Positions 1-12,330 are shown, counted from the stretch's first letter. The stretch: 64,000 nt of DNA from Diadema setosum (GCA_033980235.1 CM067076.1:32770383-32834382); one strand, 5' to 3'. A program made the numbers and translations. Notes: generated by a model from the letters alone, not told the origin.

Positions 1-2019
1 AGTGTAAATTAATGCTCCTGACAGAGCAAGTGTAAGATATGTATAATGTGCCGTGCAAGCACGCGTGTTAAGCATACAGTGTAGGTGTTCGGTGCAGTGT
101 ACAATGCATGTACACATTGTGTGTGTCAAATGTGAATGAGACGTGTTCTTCTGTTAATCGGGTACTCCGCTTAATCGGGCAAGAAACGCTCTGCCCGAGC
201 CTACCCGATTATGTGGAGAGTACTGTATTCCTTATCATATACAATTAATTTCAGCTGAATCATTATCATTATCGTTATTGTGTTTATAACCTTCATTTTG
301 ACAGCTTTATCTTAATTATAGTCATCATTTCTGTCATCTTCATTTCGATTTACATATAGATTCTATGCATTATCATGTGTGATCCACATGAGGTCGTCAT
401 TTTATTCTAAAACACATTAGAGGGCCAAGAAATTATATAGTTTTTATGGACATCGTACTTAATTTGAATGCTCCTTTTTGCGAACTTGTTTGTCCAAAAT
501 CTGATTCTTGGAAAGAGCTGGCGACAGGTGGGGACGCCAGTTCCCATTTCCGAATGTGTATGCGCATCCAATGTTTCAGAATGCTCAAATGCGAAATCTG
601 TTTCCGAATTTGGCTATTTGAACGAAGAAAAGCAATTTCAAATGACGGCATTTCGATGCCTGAGCAAATTTGATGAAATTGAATGCTTCTAAAACATGAA
701 ATTGAATGACAAAAGTATGAAATTGGCCAAGATACCTATGTATATCATTATTGTTATCATTGTCATCATCATTATCATTATTGTACTTACAAATTGATGC
801 ATTTGTTTCATATTTATATGTGTGCCCACAGCCTATATTTATCTTGATGAAAAGTGCAGGTCAATGGTAGACATGGAGCTGTAATAACACTTCAAATTCT
901 TATATTTCAGAATTTTATGTTTTGTATAGTGACCCAACGTTGATTTTCACTAACATTAGCAAGTATGCATCTTGGCTCACAACTGATTGTGTGTTTATAC
1001 ACTTTTGATGCATTTAGAATATGTATATTTTTTGTTTCTTATTTGCATGTGTTTTGTACCCTTAGGCCGAGAGGCCCATATAGATCAAATGAAATAAAAT
1101 TATGAAAACAAACGGAAACTTTTGCACTCACTTCCGTTTGCACTCATTCTATCCGATTTCTAATCTGTTCTCTTCGTTCACTTTTATACAGTTATTGAAA
1201 CCAACTTTGAAATTTCTTGATTTCCCTCAAAATGAATGTTTTTCTTAATAAGATTGTGTTTTGACAGCAATGACCTAGAGCATTACTCTTTCGTACATAG
1301 TCTCAACGTACAGGGAACGCTACCGTGCCATTGTGCCGTTTGCAGAAGTAGGGCGAGGAAAAAAAAACAATTTATTAATCGTATACGATGACATCATTTT
1401 TGGCACTCTTTCTTTTGAGAGAAATGGGGGTATGTCTAGATCAAATAATCTTAGAAAGTTGTTGCATGCTTTCAAAACGATATATCCTATGTAAGTCTAT
1501 CTTTTATATCTTATACCTACTAAAATTGGTTGACGTCTGTTTTGTAGTAGCACAAAAGAGAAAAAAAAATTATACCATTTATTTAAAAAAGTACCTATAA
1601 AAAGTGGTACAGTCCAATAGATGTAATAGTATGGCAGAAGGGAAATCCCCGTAAAATGTGGCCGGTCTTGCCGCATAGTGTATGCAACTAGGAGAATGCG
1701 TGTTGCTGTATGTCTTGTTTACGTTCGAATTCATCTGAAATTTCCCCACTCTCTTTCTGTTTGAAAATTAACCGGACGTATTTCTCCAGTTGGTAAGTTT
1801 GTGAGTTTAAATCCTGATCATTGTATGTGCGATAGGCGAACAGAAATGTCTGTATCCTTCAACACGCTGAGGATTTAGATTAGATTTCTAAGTCAGATTT
1901 TCGTAGAGCCAGACAGAGTAGCTAACACTAGACCAATGGGAATGCAATGTACTAACATAGCCTACTACTTGGCGCAATGCAATGCCAATGGTATGGCTGT
2001 CTACTCATGACAGTGCACA
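1..2019. other. gene-free stretch with a short foldback at 155-230
   Basis: I see no coding signal here. TAATCGGGTA (near 155) and TACCCGATTA (near 202) are inverted copies and look like one end of a decayed inverted-repeat element ending near TACTGTAT. The rest is unremarkable AT-rich sequence with ATT/ATC-rich patches near 255-290 and 747-782. Confidence 0.5.
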
Positions 2020-3083
2020 TAATAAGCCAGTTCACAGTTGCAATCTGAGCATGTGCAGATAAAGGTCATTGCAGACCTTCTCTTGAGTGGAGTGTCACTG
2101 AGATATTTGTTAAAAATGGATAGTTTTCATGAAGATATATAGGGTCTATGTTATAAATATTCATGTATGAATAACCTAGCCCGACCAGACGCTGTTCGAG
2201 TGTAGTTATAGTACGCTGTGCGAATACAGCTACGTACAGCGACTGGGCTGTGTATAGTTAGATCTAGTATGCTGACTAGTGAGTGTTTTACGTTGTATAC
2301 GACCGTCGCTTTTGACGGCAAAATCACATTAGAATGTCATTTATTTTGTTTGATTTTACCAATAAGATGATTTTTACCACTTGCCTACATCGTATTTTGC
2401 TGATGGTTGAGTTGAATTCGGTGTTTTGTTGGTATCCAGACCTTATTGTTTAATTTTTCGGAGTAGATTGTGCGATGACATCTTTTTTTCGAGAGCTTCA
2501 CAAAACCAACGAACTACCACACATGCGCAATCGGAAGTACCGTGGTAGCGTTTTACGTACGCCCGTGTGTTTTGTTTGTTGCTTAAAGCTTGTCGTCTGC
2601 TACGTACATGTGGATCCATGCGTGCTGCTCTCATGATTTGACCTTTGTATGGGTCACTTCCGTTCCGACAAGGTCATGAACTTTTCCGACTCGCTACGTT
2701 GTTTAATATACGAGAGTGATCGCCATTCAAATAACACGCAGAAGATGAGGAGTGTAGCAATAGGGACGCTTACAGACCTGATTTTAATCACGGATTTTGG
2801 TGGGTTTCTGACGTAATTTAAAAAAAAAAAATCGCTTTGTGACAACGGCTGCATGTAGATAGTATGAACCAGGTACCAGGTGCATAGTGGAATGTAGGCC
2901 TACAGCCTACAGGTGAATGTGTATTCTTTTCAACCAAATCAACAGTAGACATTCATGCAGCACTTGCATGTAAATTAAGTCGGCTGTGCCCAACTGCTCT
3001 TCTTAAAGATAATTCCATGTTTTGTAAAGTCTGTGGTTCAGGAGGTCATTGCAGACTGGTGCTAACTGTGAACTGGCTTATTT
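2020..3083. mobile_element. candidate inverted-repeat element, TIR AATAAGCCAGTTCACAGTT
   Basis: AATAAGCCAGTTCACAGT at 2021-2038 reappears inverted at 3065-3082. The right-hand 130 bases have a second copy at about 61545-61679, ending in the same GTGAACTGGCTTATT, which supports a dispersed repeat. No transposase reading frame is visible. Direct copies of TAGCCCGACCAGAC...GGCTGTGTATAGTTA lie at 2177-2260 (inside) and 3195-3245 (just outside), so the local history includes duplication. Confidence 0.45.
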
Positions 3084-3241
3084 ATGCAGATACGATACGT
3101 TGCGATTTTACGACACCGCCACCATCAGCAAGACTTTAAACGTAAAGGAGCAAGTCTCGTACGATAAGGTACACCGTGTACTCACAAGGCGATTTAGCCC
3201 GACCAGACACTGTGCGAGTACAGCGACTAGGCTGTGTATAG

Positions 3242-4762
3242 TTAAAGGGTGTGTACAGTTCTGGTCGAGGTGAGGATTTAGCTTTTAACGTTTTGCAAGA
3301 TATTCAGAAACCACCCTATGAGATGTCAAAGAGCATGCAGTTCTACAGTCAGTCCGCAGCACGTATGCTAATGAGCCGATCCAGCAAGATTTATTCAGCA
3401 CTCTCGTTGACGATCTTTGCGTTCGAAAGGTGTCTCGTCGTGCGAGATTTTGCGAGACTTTGATAGGGCTATGGTTTTCACAGTGTAGCGACTTGTATAC
3501 ATTTGTCATGGCTACAAGTCACGGTAAATGTTCTCCAGTCTTAGATCTTTATTTTGATACTAAATTTGGGTATAACATCGGATCTTATCATGACTAAATA
3601 ATCAGTTGAATTTGCGTAATTTTTACCTGCTTTTCACGGAAGATTTTGTCCTCTAAAGTTCTTGTTTGGTTCCTGACCGGATTAAGAAACTGTTGTTTCT
3701 GATTTTGGCTTTTTCGTAGAGAGGAAACTTAGATGTTCATCATATATTGGAGTCAAGGAGACGCAAGCATGATTTATACTAGTTTTTCCGTTTTGAAATG
3801 TCTGTAAAATTCACTCCTAAGCCGGAAGTACGCTCCACACAAAGTCAACAGTGGCGCGATAAGAGCTCTCTGATTGGACAGTGCTTGCATTCAGCGCTCG
3901 AACTACACGCGTGCCAAGAAACCGCAAGTGGCATGAAACCGTTATGTAGCAGCGTAATGACGTAATGCAAGCGCTGAATGCAAGCGCTGTCCAATGAGAG
4001 AGCTTACTCTTGAGATTACACGGTTTCAAGCTGATCAGCACTGACATCGATGTATATTTTACTGGTTCCTGACCGGATTAAGCAACAAATTGTCAAGATA
4101 TTTACATGGATACAAAGACTAGGAGATGGACTACCAAATAAAGCATTTTCATTGAGACGCAAGGTGAATTTGATATTTTTTTGACGTCTTGAACGTGTAT
4201 TACACGAATTACTTTTTTCATCATTTTTCAAGCTCAAATTACGCTATGATATTTTTCATTTACAATAATTTGAGTAACATGTGACGATAGATTACATATT
4301 TTCCTTGAATTTGATACCAAATTTGTGAACATAAGGTGTATTTTTGTTGCCGAAAGCCCAAGGACAAAATCCCCTTACGCAGCTTATTACGTATGCAAGC
4401 CTAGAGCGGGCTTGCATACGAGTTGAATAAATACGAGTGAATTATCGGGTGCTGCGGACTGACTGTCTAAGGGGTATCAAAAGTTTATTCGATGAAAATC
4501 GGTTTTGAAATGGCTGAGATATCCAAAAACAAGGTGAAACGAAGAGCTGATAATATTAAAGTTGTGGCATGTCGCCTTTTATTTATATTAGCACTTTTTT
4601 GGATATCTCGGCCATTTGAAAACCAATTTTCATCAAATAAACGTGGAATCCTTCTTAAAATTACATGTTCTTTCATATTTCATAAGAGACTTTTCATTAT
4701 CTCACTTAGGAATGTTCAAAACATGAATCCCCACCTCAACCAGTACTGTACAGTCCCTTTAA
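3242..4762. mobile_element. T2/Kolobok-type foldback MITE copy A, split by a nested element
   Basis: The left part (3242-3345) starts TTAAAGGGTGTGTACAG and the right part (4470-4762) ends CTGTACAGTCCCTTTAA. Together they match the uninterrupted copy at 18350-18740. TTAA ends and the AAAGGG start fit the T2 type of the Kolobok group, known for TTAA target duplications. The two arms fold on each other through GAAAATCGGTTTTGAAATGG and its inverse. A 1120-bp element interrupts it. Confidence 0.85.
3346..4465. mobile_element. 1.1-kb DNA transposon nested in MITE A, TCTA target duplication
   Basis: Ends are CAGTCAGTCCGCAGCAC and its inverse. TCTA occurs on both sides (3342-3345 and 4466-4469), while the intact MITE at 18350-18740 has a single TCTA at the same point, which fixes the boundaries. 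There is no transposase reading frame. Inside are an inverted pair around GGACAGTGCTTGCATTCAGC (about 3858-3899 with 3971-4012) and a direct pair of TTCCTGACCGGATTAAG (3671 and 4066). It is a non-autonomous element of unassigned superfamily. Confidence 0.85.
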
Positions 4763-5220
4763 AGGCGATTGCACGTATTCAACAGTGTAAGGTACTGCAA
4801 CTTGCACGCACAATACATATCAGACAGAAAGATCCGTCTGTCCGGATGAGTCCTTTATTTTTTTGACGTTATTTTTTTCGCAAAGCCAGACGCAGTCTCC
4901 ACGGAACATTTCCCCGATGACCAGATACAGACCGATCTTTCGGTCAAAATACATATCGAACCTTTTTACAAACAAACCACCTTCCATTCATTGCATTGAT
5001 TTACATTGTGTTGATGTGGAAGCAGCAAGTATTGCCATTATTACTATACTATCAGTGGAATGGAATTACTGTCTCTAAATATGGATTTCAACACTAGGTG
5101 CAGTAGTGGAATGGCAATGCTAATGCCTAACGGTTAATACTGAAAAAAAAAAAACCTGTATGTAGTCAATAGTACTCCTCAGAGTCCTGTTTAGTAACAG
5201 TTTTGTCGCCGCACCAAGGT
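4763..5220. other. gene-free spacer
   Basis: No gene or repeat structure recognised; a short A run lies at 5142-5155. Confidence 0.4.
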
Positions 5221-5680
5221 CACTACAGTAGGTTAATTACCTCCGCCAAGGAGAAGGTTAATAAGTGATCATCGGCGTTGATTTGTCTCTTTGCAAAATA
5301 ACTCTAAAAGTTGTGTACGGATTAAAATGAAACTTGCATAAAGTGTCGATATTGACACAAGGAACACATTCGCTTTTGGTAGCATTGGTATTTTTATGGA
5401 TATTTGATGGATTTTTCATCTTTTGGCATAGGGTCCTATAAGGTCAATGAAATTTGGGTTCAAGCTGTTTGTACTGGAGGTTTACATGTATACGCATTAC
5501 AAGTAAGCGTGTGCGCTGCTCGGGCAAGGCGCCGTGCAAAGACGTATTTTAACAAAAGGCTTCTAATGTGGGAAATTGCATTATATGTAAGGGTGGAAAT
5601 GAGTTGCTGGCTTGGTGGAGGTCTGTGCTCTTCGAGTGCTTTTCTTGTTACCATTTATATACTATACATGTAATAAGTAA
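5221..5680 (+). repeat. dispersed repeat of the CCTCCGCCAA type
   Basis: The stretch begins ACCTCCGCCAAGGAGAAGG and continues with GCAAAATAACTC and GGATTAAAATGAAACTT, a pattern I recognise from interspersed repeats in many marine invertebrate genomes. A related copy in the opposite direction lies at 49270-49630. The 89-codon reading frame at 5404-5673 falls partly in it and looks accidental. Confidence 0.55.
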
Positions 5681-5759
5681 CATTAACAGTGATCTTAAAA
5701 TCTTATAAAAGTTCAGTTCACTTTGGTTCACTTTAAAGTGCTCTGATGTACCCAATCTT

Positions 5760-5872
5760 ACCCTAACCTAACCCTAACCCTTAACTCTAACCCTAACCCT
5801 ATTAAAGTCTAATCCTATCCCTAAAGTCTAACCCTAACCATAAACTCTAAACCTAACCCTAAAGCCACCTAA
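5760..5872. repeat. degenerate interstitial telomere-like CCCTAA block
   Basis: About 110 bases of CCCTAA/CCTAACC units with CTCTAA and CCTATT variants. This corresponds to the TTAGGG telomere repeat on the other strand. The array is short, decayed and surrounded by ordinary repeat DNA, so it is interstitial and not a chromosome end. Confidence 0.85.
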
Positions 5873-5920
5873 ATCTAATCATATTACTTTTATTCATAGA
5901 ATATCACTTTTTTTTTATGC

Positions 5921-7095
5921 CTCCCCCACGAAGTGGTGCCGGAGGCATTATGATTTCGGGTTGTCCGTCCATCCGTCCGTCCGTCCTTCCGTCCGTCCGT
6001 CTGTCCTTCCGTCCTTCCGTCCGTCCGTAATGAATTTTGTGGACAAGGTAACTATCAAAACCTGTTGAGGTATCCTAATGAAACTTGGCATGTACAATTA
6101 TGTGTATTAGGGGGTGAAGTTGTGCCTATCAACTTTTGGGTGCACATGCTCAAGGTCAAAGGTCAAGGTCAAATACATAAAATTTCACTATTTCCACCAT
6201 ATCTATTGAATTCCTGAAGATATTTTCTTGAAACTTAGTGTATACATGTATTACCCAATTAAGATTCTCTGGTGAAAGTTTGGGTCATGAGGTCAAAGGT
6301 CAAAAGGTCAAGTAAAAATATTAAAACTTCTTTTTTTTTCTCCATACCTTGGAAAATTGTTCAAGGTATCTTCATGGAACATAGTATATACATATATACT
6401 GACTGGAAGTGATTATCTAGAGAATGTAGGGTTCATGGGGTCAAAGGTCAGGGGTCAAAGGTCAAGTGAAACACTTCAAAATTTTACTATTTCCCTCCTA
6501 TCATGCAATGCCAGCAGGGTTATTTTTTTTTACACTTGGTGTATGCATACATGTGTAGCCTAATAGAAATTCTCTGGAAAGTTTTTTTTTTCTTCTTTTT
6601 TTCCTCAAAGGTCAAAAGGTCAAAGATCAAGTGAAAGTGCTGAACTAACTTTTTCCTCCATATCTCGGAAGTGGCTCAAGTTATCTTGAAACTTTGTACA
6701 TATTATGCATGTTCTACCTGAAAGTGATTATCTTATGAATTTTAGGGTCAAGGGCCAGATGAAAATGGTAACAATTTACTATTGAATTCAGAAATTGCAC
6801 TTTTTCTCCACACCTGTACCTTGAAAATTACTCACTGCCTAAATGTATGAATGGGTCAAAGTCGAGTTAAAGTCCTTCAATCCCTAGATACATGCTCTCC
6901 TATTCATCCAATTAAACCTAGGTCAAGGAAGGTGAACATTCAACACATTTGTTACAAACTTGTCATTTCAATATTTTGCCAATTTTGTGAAAATGTAATC
7001 ACACATTGTCCACATGTACTATCTAGACCTATTGGGAAAATCATGCATTACGGCGGAGGCATACCAGTCGCCAAAGCGACATTTCTAGTTTCAAT
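5921..7095 (+). repeat. long dispersed repeat, GCCTCCC...GTCCGTCC...AGGTCA type
   Basis: It starts ATGCCTCCCCCACGAAGTGG with a small hairpin (GCCTCC/GGAGGC), then a (GTCC)n tract at 5965-6026, then roughly 150-bp sub-repeats. Each sub-repeat has a line like CTTGGCATGTACA or ACTTGGTGTATGCATACA followed by clusters of AGGTCA (near 6153-6172, 6291-6310, 6437-6462, 6606-6630). It ends near GGCGGAGGCATACCAGTCGC. No protein is encoded. The family is widespread in marine invertebrates to my knowledge; its mobilisation mechanism is unknown to me. Confidence 0.7.
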
Positions 7096-9680
7096 TTTAG
7101 TTTGGGTATAAAATGATGGAACTCTTGCCTGGCTTCCCATAGTCTGTACAAGGCTCTGCTGAAGTTAGAAGCCTAAAATAATTTAGCCCCCTAAAACCTA
7201 GGATTGCCAATTTTGTTTCACTGGACATTTGTGAGAGCGGGATCTCTGGCATGATAAAGAAAATAGTACGTGTACATTTCTGAATCCATGATCACCGTGC
7301 GATGATGCGATCAACGACGAGGGTGCCACACCATGGTGACCATCAAGTGGTTTTTCCCCTCTGAATTTTTTAATCTAAAGAAGGAAATGACAGTAAAAAT
7401 ACAAAGAAACTGATCAGGTTTACATCAACTTTCTGTTTTTCCAGATTTTGGAAGGAAGGGATTTCAAGCTGATTTTTATGGTGATCTGGATATCAAAACG
7501 AAGCCCTGGACCACCTCCTCTTGCATTTCTACGCTTGAGTTCAGTTGGTTAATGAATATTTATATTATAATTTGAATTTGCATGTAAACCCATGCCAAAT
7601 AATCTGACCATTTTACCGGCTACAAGTTACATCTGCCAGGGCGACTTCATCAAAGCAACTTGTGTGCTGCCCCGTCTATATCTCTGAGTTGGTAGGAAGC
7701 TACACTAGCCCGATCCCTACACTCCAGCAAAAATAGATAAATGAATAAATGAATAGAATAAAAAATCTAAAACAAACAAACAAAACAAAGCAAGCAATGC
7801 AGTCTTTGCAATTTACAATGTAGCCTACAACTTAGGCATTTGGGATGCTCATATGAGGGATATCATATAAAACAAATATAGAATGTCTTTCTTGGCTCTA
7901 GCAAACTGAGCATTCAGAGGTAAAAGCTACACATGTAACTTTTCCTTGAGGCAAATGTACATTGAATTAATTATACCCTCAGAAAGCCTAGGGATAAGTA
8001 AACTTGACACAAATTTGCCCTCAATAGGTATTGTTCATATTTCTGTGTCATTCCCCATTTGTTTGCATGTAGATTTTCTTCCTTCGGAAAACATGACCAA
8101 ATATTTTGCCTGTGGGTTAACATAAAGTATATTTCCACTGTGATGTGGTTAAATGTTTGTATTATAATCTCTCATTGATAGTTGGCTTACCCACCATAAA
8201 TCAGTACCATTACTAGGATTATAATCAGCTCTGAAAATATCAAGCCACATGAGGCTAATTCCAGGGTACATGCATTTGATTTTTTGTTTTACTTATAATA
8301 ATATGAGATTAATGAAAGATTTCTTTCCTCCACTTAAGTACTTAACAAAAGTTGTGAAGGAATACATTGTATGCCATAGATTTAACATACCCATGAGAAA
8401 CACCCCTCTTCATTTTAGAATGATATGCCCCATATTCAGTTTTGTGTACCGGTACCCACTTTAAACTGCCATTTCTGTTGTTAAAGTAAAATGTAGAAAA
8501 GAGCACAATGATTCCTGAGTTCCATTGTGCGGAAGTCTGCTCATTATGTTGTCCGTCCAAGATTAACTAATATCCTATGTTTTTCATGGATGGGGCATCT
8601 ATGGTTGCTTCTTCTAAAAGAGAGAAAAAACAACAAACAAACAAACAAACAAACAAACAAACAAACAAACAAAGTTCACCCTTTCCTTCAGTCAGTAGGA
8701 TCAATCCTGAGTAAGACAATATATCAAGTGAATGATTAGATTTGGGATAAAAAAACAAACAAACAAACAAACCAAAGATGCAGCTTTGACAGAATTAAAA
8801 ATCTTTTGCCACTCATTTTCAACAAACGAACTCACTGATTTCCTACCTTGGAGATTTCCATATGCACAATGCACATACATCTCAAATTTGTTTAGAAGGC
8901 AATTTTTGACATATTGTTTGTTGCCAGAATGTCACTTGGCTTACACAAATTTATGAAAGTAAAACCACTGTAACAATTATGACTGACAGCATTTGACAGT
9001 ATAGGAGAGAAACTTTCCTGGTCAACAATGAGATGAAGGCATTATATACAGCCCATGTAGTGAATAAGGAACACGGTGTTCTTGGCTTTGTCCATGAAAT
9101 GGTTGCAAAGAGCTATTACAAAAAGCATTCCACTTCCTAGTTCTAGTCATGAAGAGTCCTTCCTCGGGCGTGAGCCTAGATAATGACAGACAGAGTTTAC
9201 CGTCTTAATACTACCAAAACTCGCCAGGCCATGCTCTTTTTTGTTGTTATTTTGCGGGGACACTCCACTCCATTATACACAACTTTCATTCTGTTCATGG
9301 TAGTGCATGCATAGCTGTTCACATTATATTCAGCATTTATATTTAATCGACATTGTATAATATAGAACAGCTAGGCGCATTGTTGTAAAGGGTCACATGC
9401 AACACTTTCATTTAAAAAAAAACAGAAGAAATTCCAGGGCATCCCTCCCGTGGCACCTGTGTCCAAGTGGAAGAAATTAACAGTAACGGAAGCTGACTGT
9501 TATTGTGATAACCACATTCACCCAAATGCAGTTTGGAATGCTTCCTAATACAAAAATTGTAAATCATATGAGTGCACGGCTGCCATGTTTCCTGTTCCTG
9601 AGTCTGCGGTATTTCATCTCCGTGAAAAACAAATGTTTTTGTATCTTTATGATCTGACAAAAGGAATGTACAGCAGCTTT
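7096..9680. other. gene-free stretch with AAAC microsatellites
   Basis: I find no supported exons. Simple repeats are an (AAAC)n run at 8631-8671 and a shorter one at 8751-8774; small reading frames across them are repeat artefacts. Confidence 0.5.
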
Positions 9681-10050
9681 CCTAGACCCCGTTTACAGTG
9701 CAGGACTGGGCCGAGCCCGGGCTGAGCCCAGGCTGAGCCCAGGCCAAACCCGGCCTCAATTTGCGGTACTCGGCCCCGCAATTCTGTGCGTTTACATTGG
9801 CAGGCTCAGCCCGGGCTAAATTCAGACCATTCAATATTTTGTGGTAGTGGTGCTCTGTACATTGTACGTAAACAAACGATTATTTGGGGGCGTGCCGGGT
9901 TCACAATGCAATGGCTGCCGGCGCGGTATTTCCCTTTGTTTTGTGTTGGAGACTTTATTGTTTCGATTTCTGCAAATTTTGCAGGCTTATAGAGTTTGCC
10001 AAACTGATCTGATGACAAGATGAGACATATTCGTCTTGGTTGAAAATGCA
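9681..10050. repeat. GC-rich block with internal inverted AGCCCGGGCT motifs, probable decayed MITE
   Basis: CCCCGTTTACAGTGCAGGAC opens a GC-rich tract in which GAGCCCGGGCTGAGCC is repeated directly and then inverted as GGCTCAGCCCGGGCT at about 9801-9815. The composition is sharply different from the flanks. No matching right end was found, so the element, if it is one, is incomplete. Confidence 0.35.
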
Positions 10051-10560
10051 AATAAGGGTCAAAGTTCATATTTGAAAATGCCAATGTTAAAGTCAGGGTG
10101 ACCCTTTAAAGACTTTATTACCATATTTTTAATTTCTTCATTTCAAAGACCTCTTATGGTAAATATTCAGCTAGATAGCCTCTAAATTCGACTTACTCGC
10201 ACACGCAGACACACGCGCAGAATTTCCATTTGGTTGCATAACAGTTCAAACAATTTGATCTGAATTATGTCTACAGGTATAAAGAACTGGACTTCAGGAA
10301 TGTATCTCAATATAACTTCAAGTCATTATTTTACATAATTTTCGTTGTCGATCACGGGTGACCAATATCTGATGACCCCCCCAGCGTATCACCTAACTCG
10401 TCATCAAGTGACGAGTTTCATATCTCATTTGAGTTTCATTCCTCTATAGATAAGATGTCCAGGAAATATCAGTGCAATGGTAGAGAGAGAAAGGCCCATC
10501 ATTTGTAAGCCATACACTCACTGCACTTGATATAAAAATATACATACAGCTGTATGTACA
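10051..10560. other. gene-free spacer
   Basis: No gene-like signal or strong repeat seen. Confidence 0.4.
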
Positions 10561-11080
10561 TAGATTGAGTGAATGCAGCAATATCAGTAGAACACGTCAG
10601 TGAAAATTTGAGGAAAATCAGACATATTGTTCAAAGTTACCAGTTTCATAGCAGTCACTGCTGGATGAGAATATTAAGTGCAGATAATGATGTCACATCT
10701 AGAACAAAATATTTATAAGATAAGGAAAATATTTAAAAAGAAAATTCCACAAATATTTTGGAAAAAGTACACATTCCCTCAACTTGTTCCTGATGTGTGT
10801 TTAGGGTAATATCATTCCCCTTTCCTTCTGAAAGGAGCAAGTCAAGTGCTCTTTTATTATGTGAGAAAAGTGAAAATATGTTGAATTTACTTTATATCTT
10901 CTTTATATCGTTGTGTGCATGTGACATCACAAACTGTAGTAGTCTTCACATCCAGTGGTCTCATTGCCAAAACTTCAAAAATTCATTTATTGTTGGAATG
11001 GATTCTCTGATTTTCCTCAAACTGTCCCTGATGCGTTCGAGTACAGTGTAATGTTGCTGCATTCTCTCAATCCATATGCA
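10561..11080. mobile_element. foldback element, ends GATTGAGTGAATGCAGCAA
   Basis: The left arm GATTGAGTGAATGCAGCAAT (from 10565) pairs with TTGCTGCATTCTCTCAATCC (to about 11074). Inner blocks pair too: TTTGAGGAAAATCAGA with TCTGATTTTCCTCAAA, and GATGTCACAT with ATGTGACATC. A related end, TTGCTGCATTCACTCAATCC, recurs at 46043-46062. No transposase is encoded. Confidence 0.6.
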
Positions 11081-11849
11081 ATACATATTATGCATTTGTA
11101 ACTGGGGTATATAGATCTAAATGTAAACTTGTCCTTGAATTTGGTATGGTTTGTATGTGTTTATACAAATGGTTATGAAAAGGCAATTTCTCTTCTTTTT
11201 TTCCTTTTTTTTAATGAATGAGTTCCATACAAAAATACAGGGACCATCATAAGTTAATTATACTCTCTATAAAGTGTGCAATGATTCAACACATGAACTG
11301 TGTCTATCTTTGTATTTTGATCCCTTATTTTTAGCACAGTTAAGACCTGAAATAAACCTTGTATTAGTTTTGACGCACCAAACTATTTTGAACCTCCTGA
11401 GAGAAACCACTTGTGCTTAAAGAATGCCCAAAGTGCTACAATATCCAACTAGCTTCAAAATGACAATGTTTACCGACCGTGCACATCTGTATGAATCTTG
11501 ATTTTCAGTGGAGTGCATACAATACAGTTAATGGGTCCCTGTTTATGAACTTGTCCCCAGTCAGGCATATATATTTGAGTTTCATTGACCTTTGATATTT
11601 GTATGAATGGGTATATCAGAAAATGTGCATTATTTTAAAAGGTATTTCCCTGATTTTTATTCCTTATGATAAGAATCAAATTATGAACATTTGAGTATGA
11701 TCTCCATTTCTGGTGGGAAAAAGGCATAGATTATGGTACCTCAATTATACAAGAGAGTAATGTCAGTTGCTCTGTTAGATATGTTCTAATGTAAATTGTA
11801 AGGGTCAATACACAAAAAAATCCGGCATTGGAGTACAAATGTACAATGT
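11081..11849. other. gene-free spacer
   Basis: AT-rich sequence without recognisable genes or repeats. Confidence 0.4.
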
Positions 11850-12330
11850 ATTTCACACGTCGGGTAGGTTTATTCATTGCCACTTGGTCTACTATCAGAT
11901 GGTCTACTGTACTTCCCAGTTCGTCTTTACACGAACTGGGAAGTAGACCATTCTGATAGGACACCACTACAGCTATTAAAACTCATTTGGTCTACTATCT
12001 ATTTCTTCTAATGCCCTTTTTTGTGTAATCCTCACTTGGTCTAATGTCCAGTTTGACTAATTATCATTTTGTCTAATGACCAAATGGTCTAAGTGCAATT
12101 TTGACTCCTTGGATTTTTTCCCATTTTGTCCAATAAACTGGGGGGGGGGGGGTATTAGATGAAATTGGCATAGCCCATTGGAAGTAGACCAAATGGTAAT
12201 GAGGCTAAGTGGCAATTGGACTACATGTAAATGGTCATTAGACAAACTGGTTTTAGACGAAGTGGGATTAGACCGCGTGAGTTGAGACTAAATGGCTATT
12301 TGACAAGATGGGATTAGACCAAGGGATAGA
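11850..12330. repeat. TGGTCTA/TAGACCA minisatellite-like tract with a strong hairpin
   Basis: Many copies of TTGGTCTA, TGGTCTAATG and the inverse TTAGACCA, spaced about 15-25 bases, fill this stretch: forward forms on the left, inverted forms on the right. At 11911-11944 ACTTCCCAGTTCGT and ACGAACTGGGAAGT form a perfect 14-bp stem with a six-base loop. A G run lies at 12140-12152. This tract type recurs in other marine invertebrates to my knowledge. Confidence 0.7.

Noticed and set aside
4492..4866. 124-codon frame
   Set aside because: Lies across the right half of MITE A and beyond; equivalent frames recur in other MITE copies with shifts and stops.
5760..5872. True chromosome end
   Set aside because: The block is short, degenerate and embedded in ordinary repeat DNA on both sides.
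6357..6563. Small frames in the AGGTCA-bearing repeat
   Set aside because: They lie in a dispersed non-coding repeat with no conserved protein content.
8631..8671. CRISPR-like or regulatory tandem repeat
   Set aside because: Simple (AAAC)n microsatellite without spacers.
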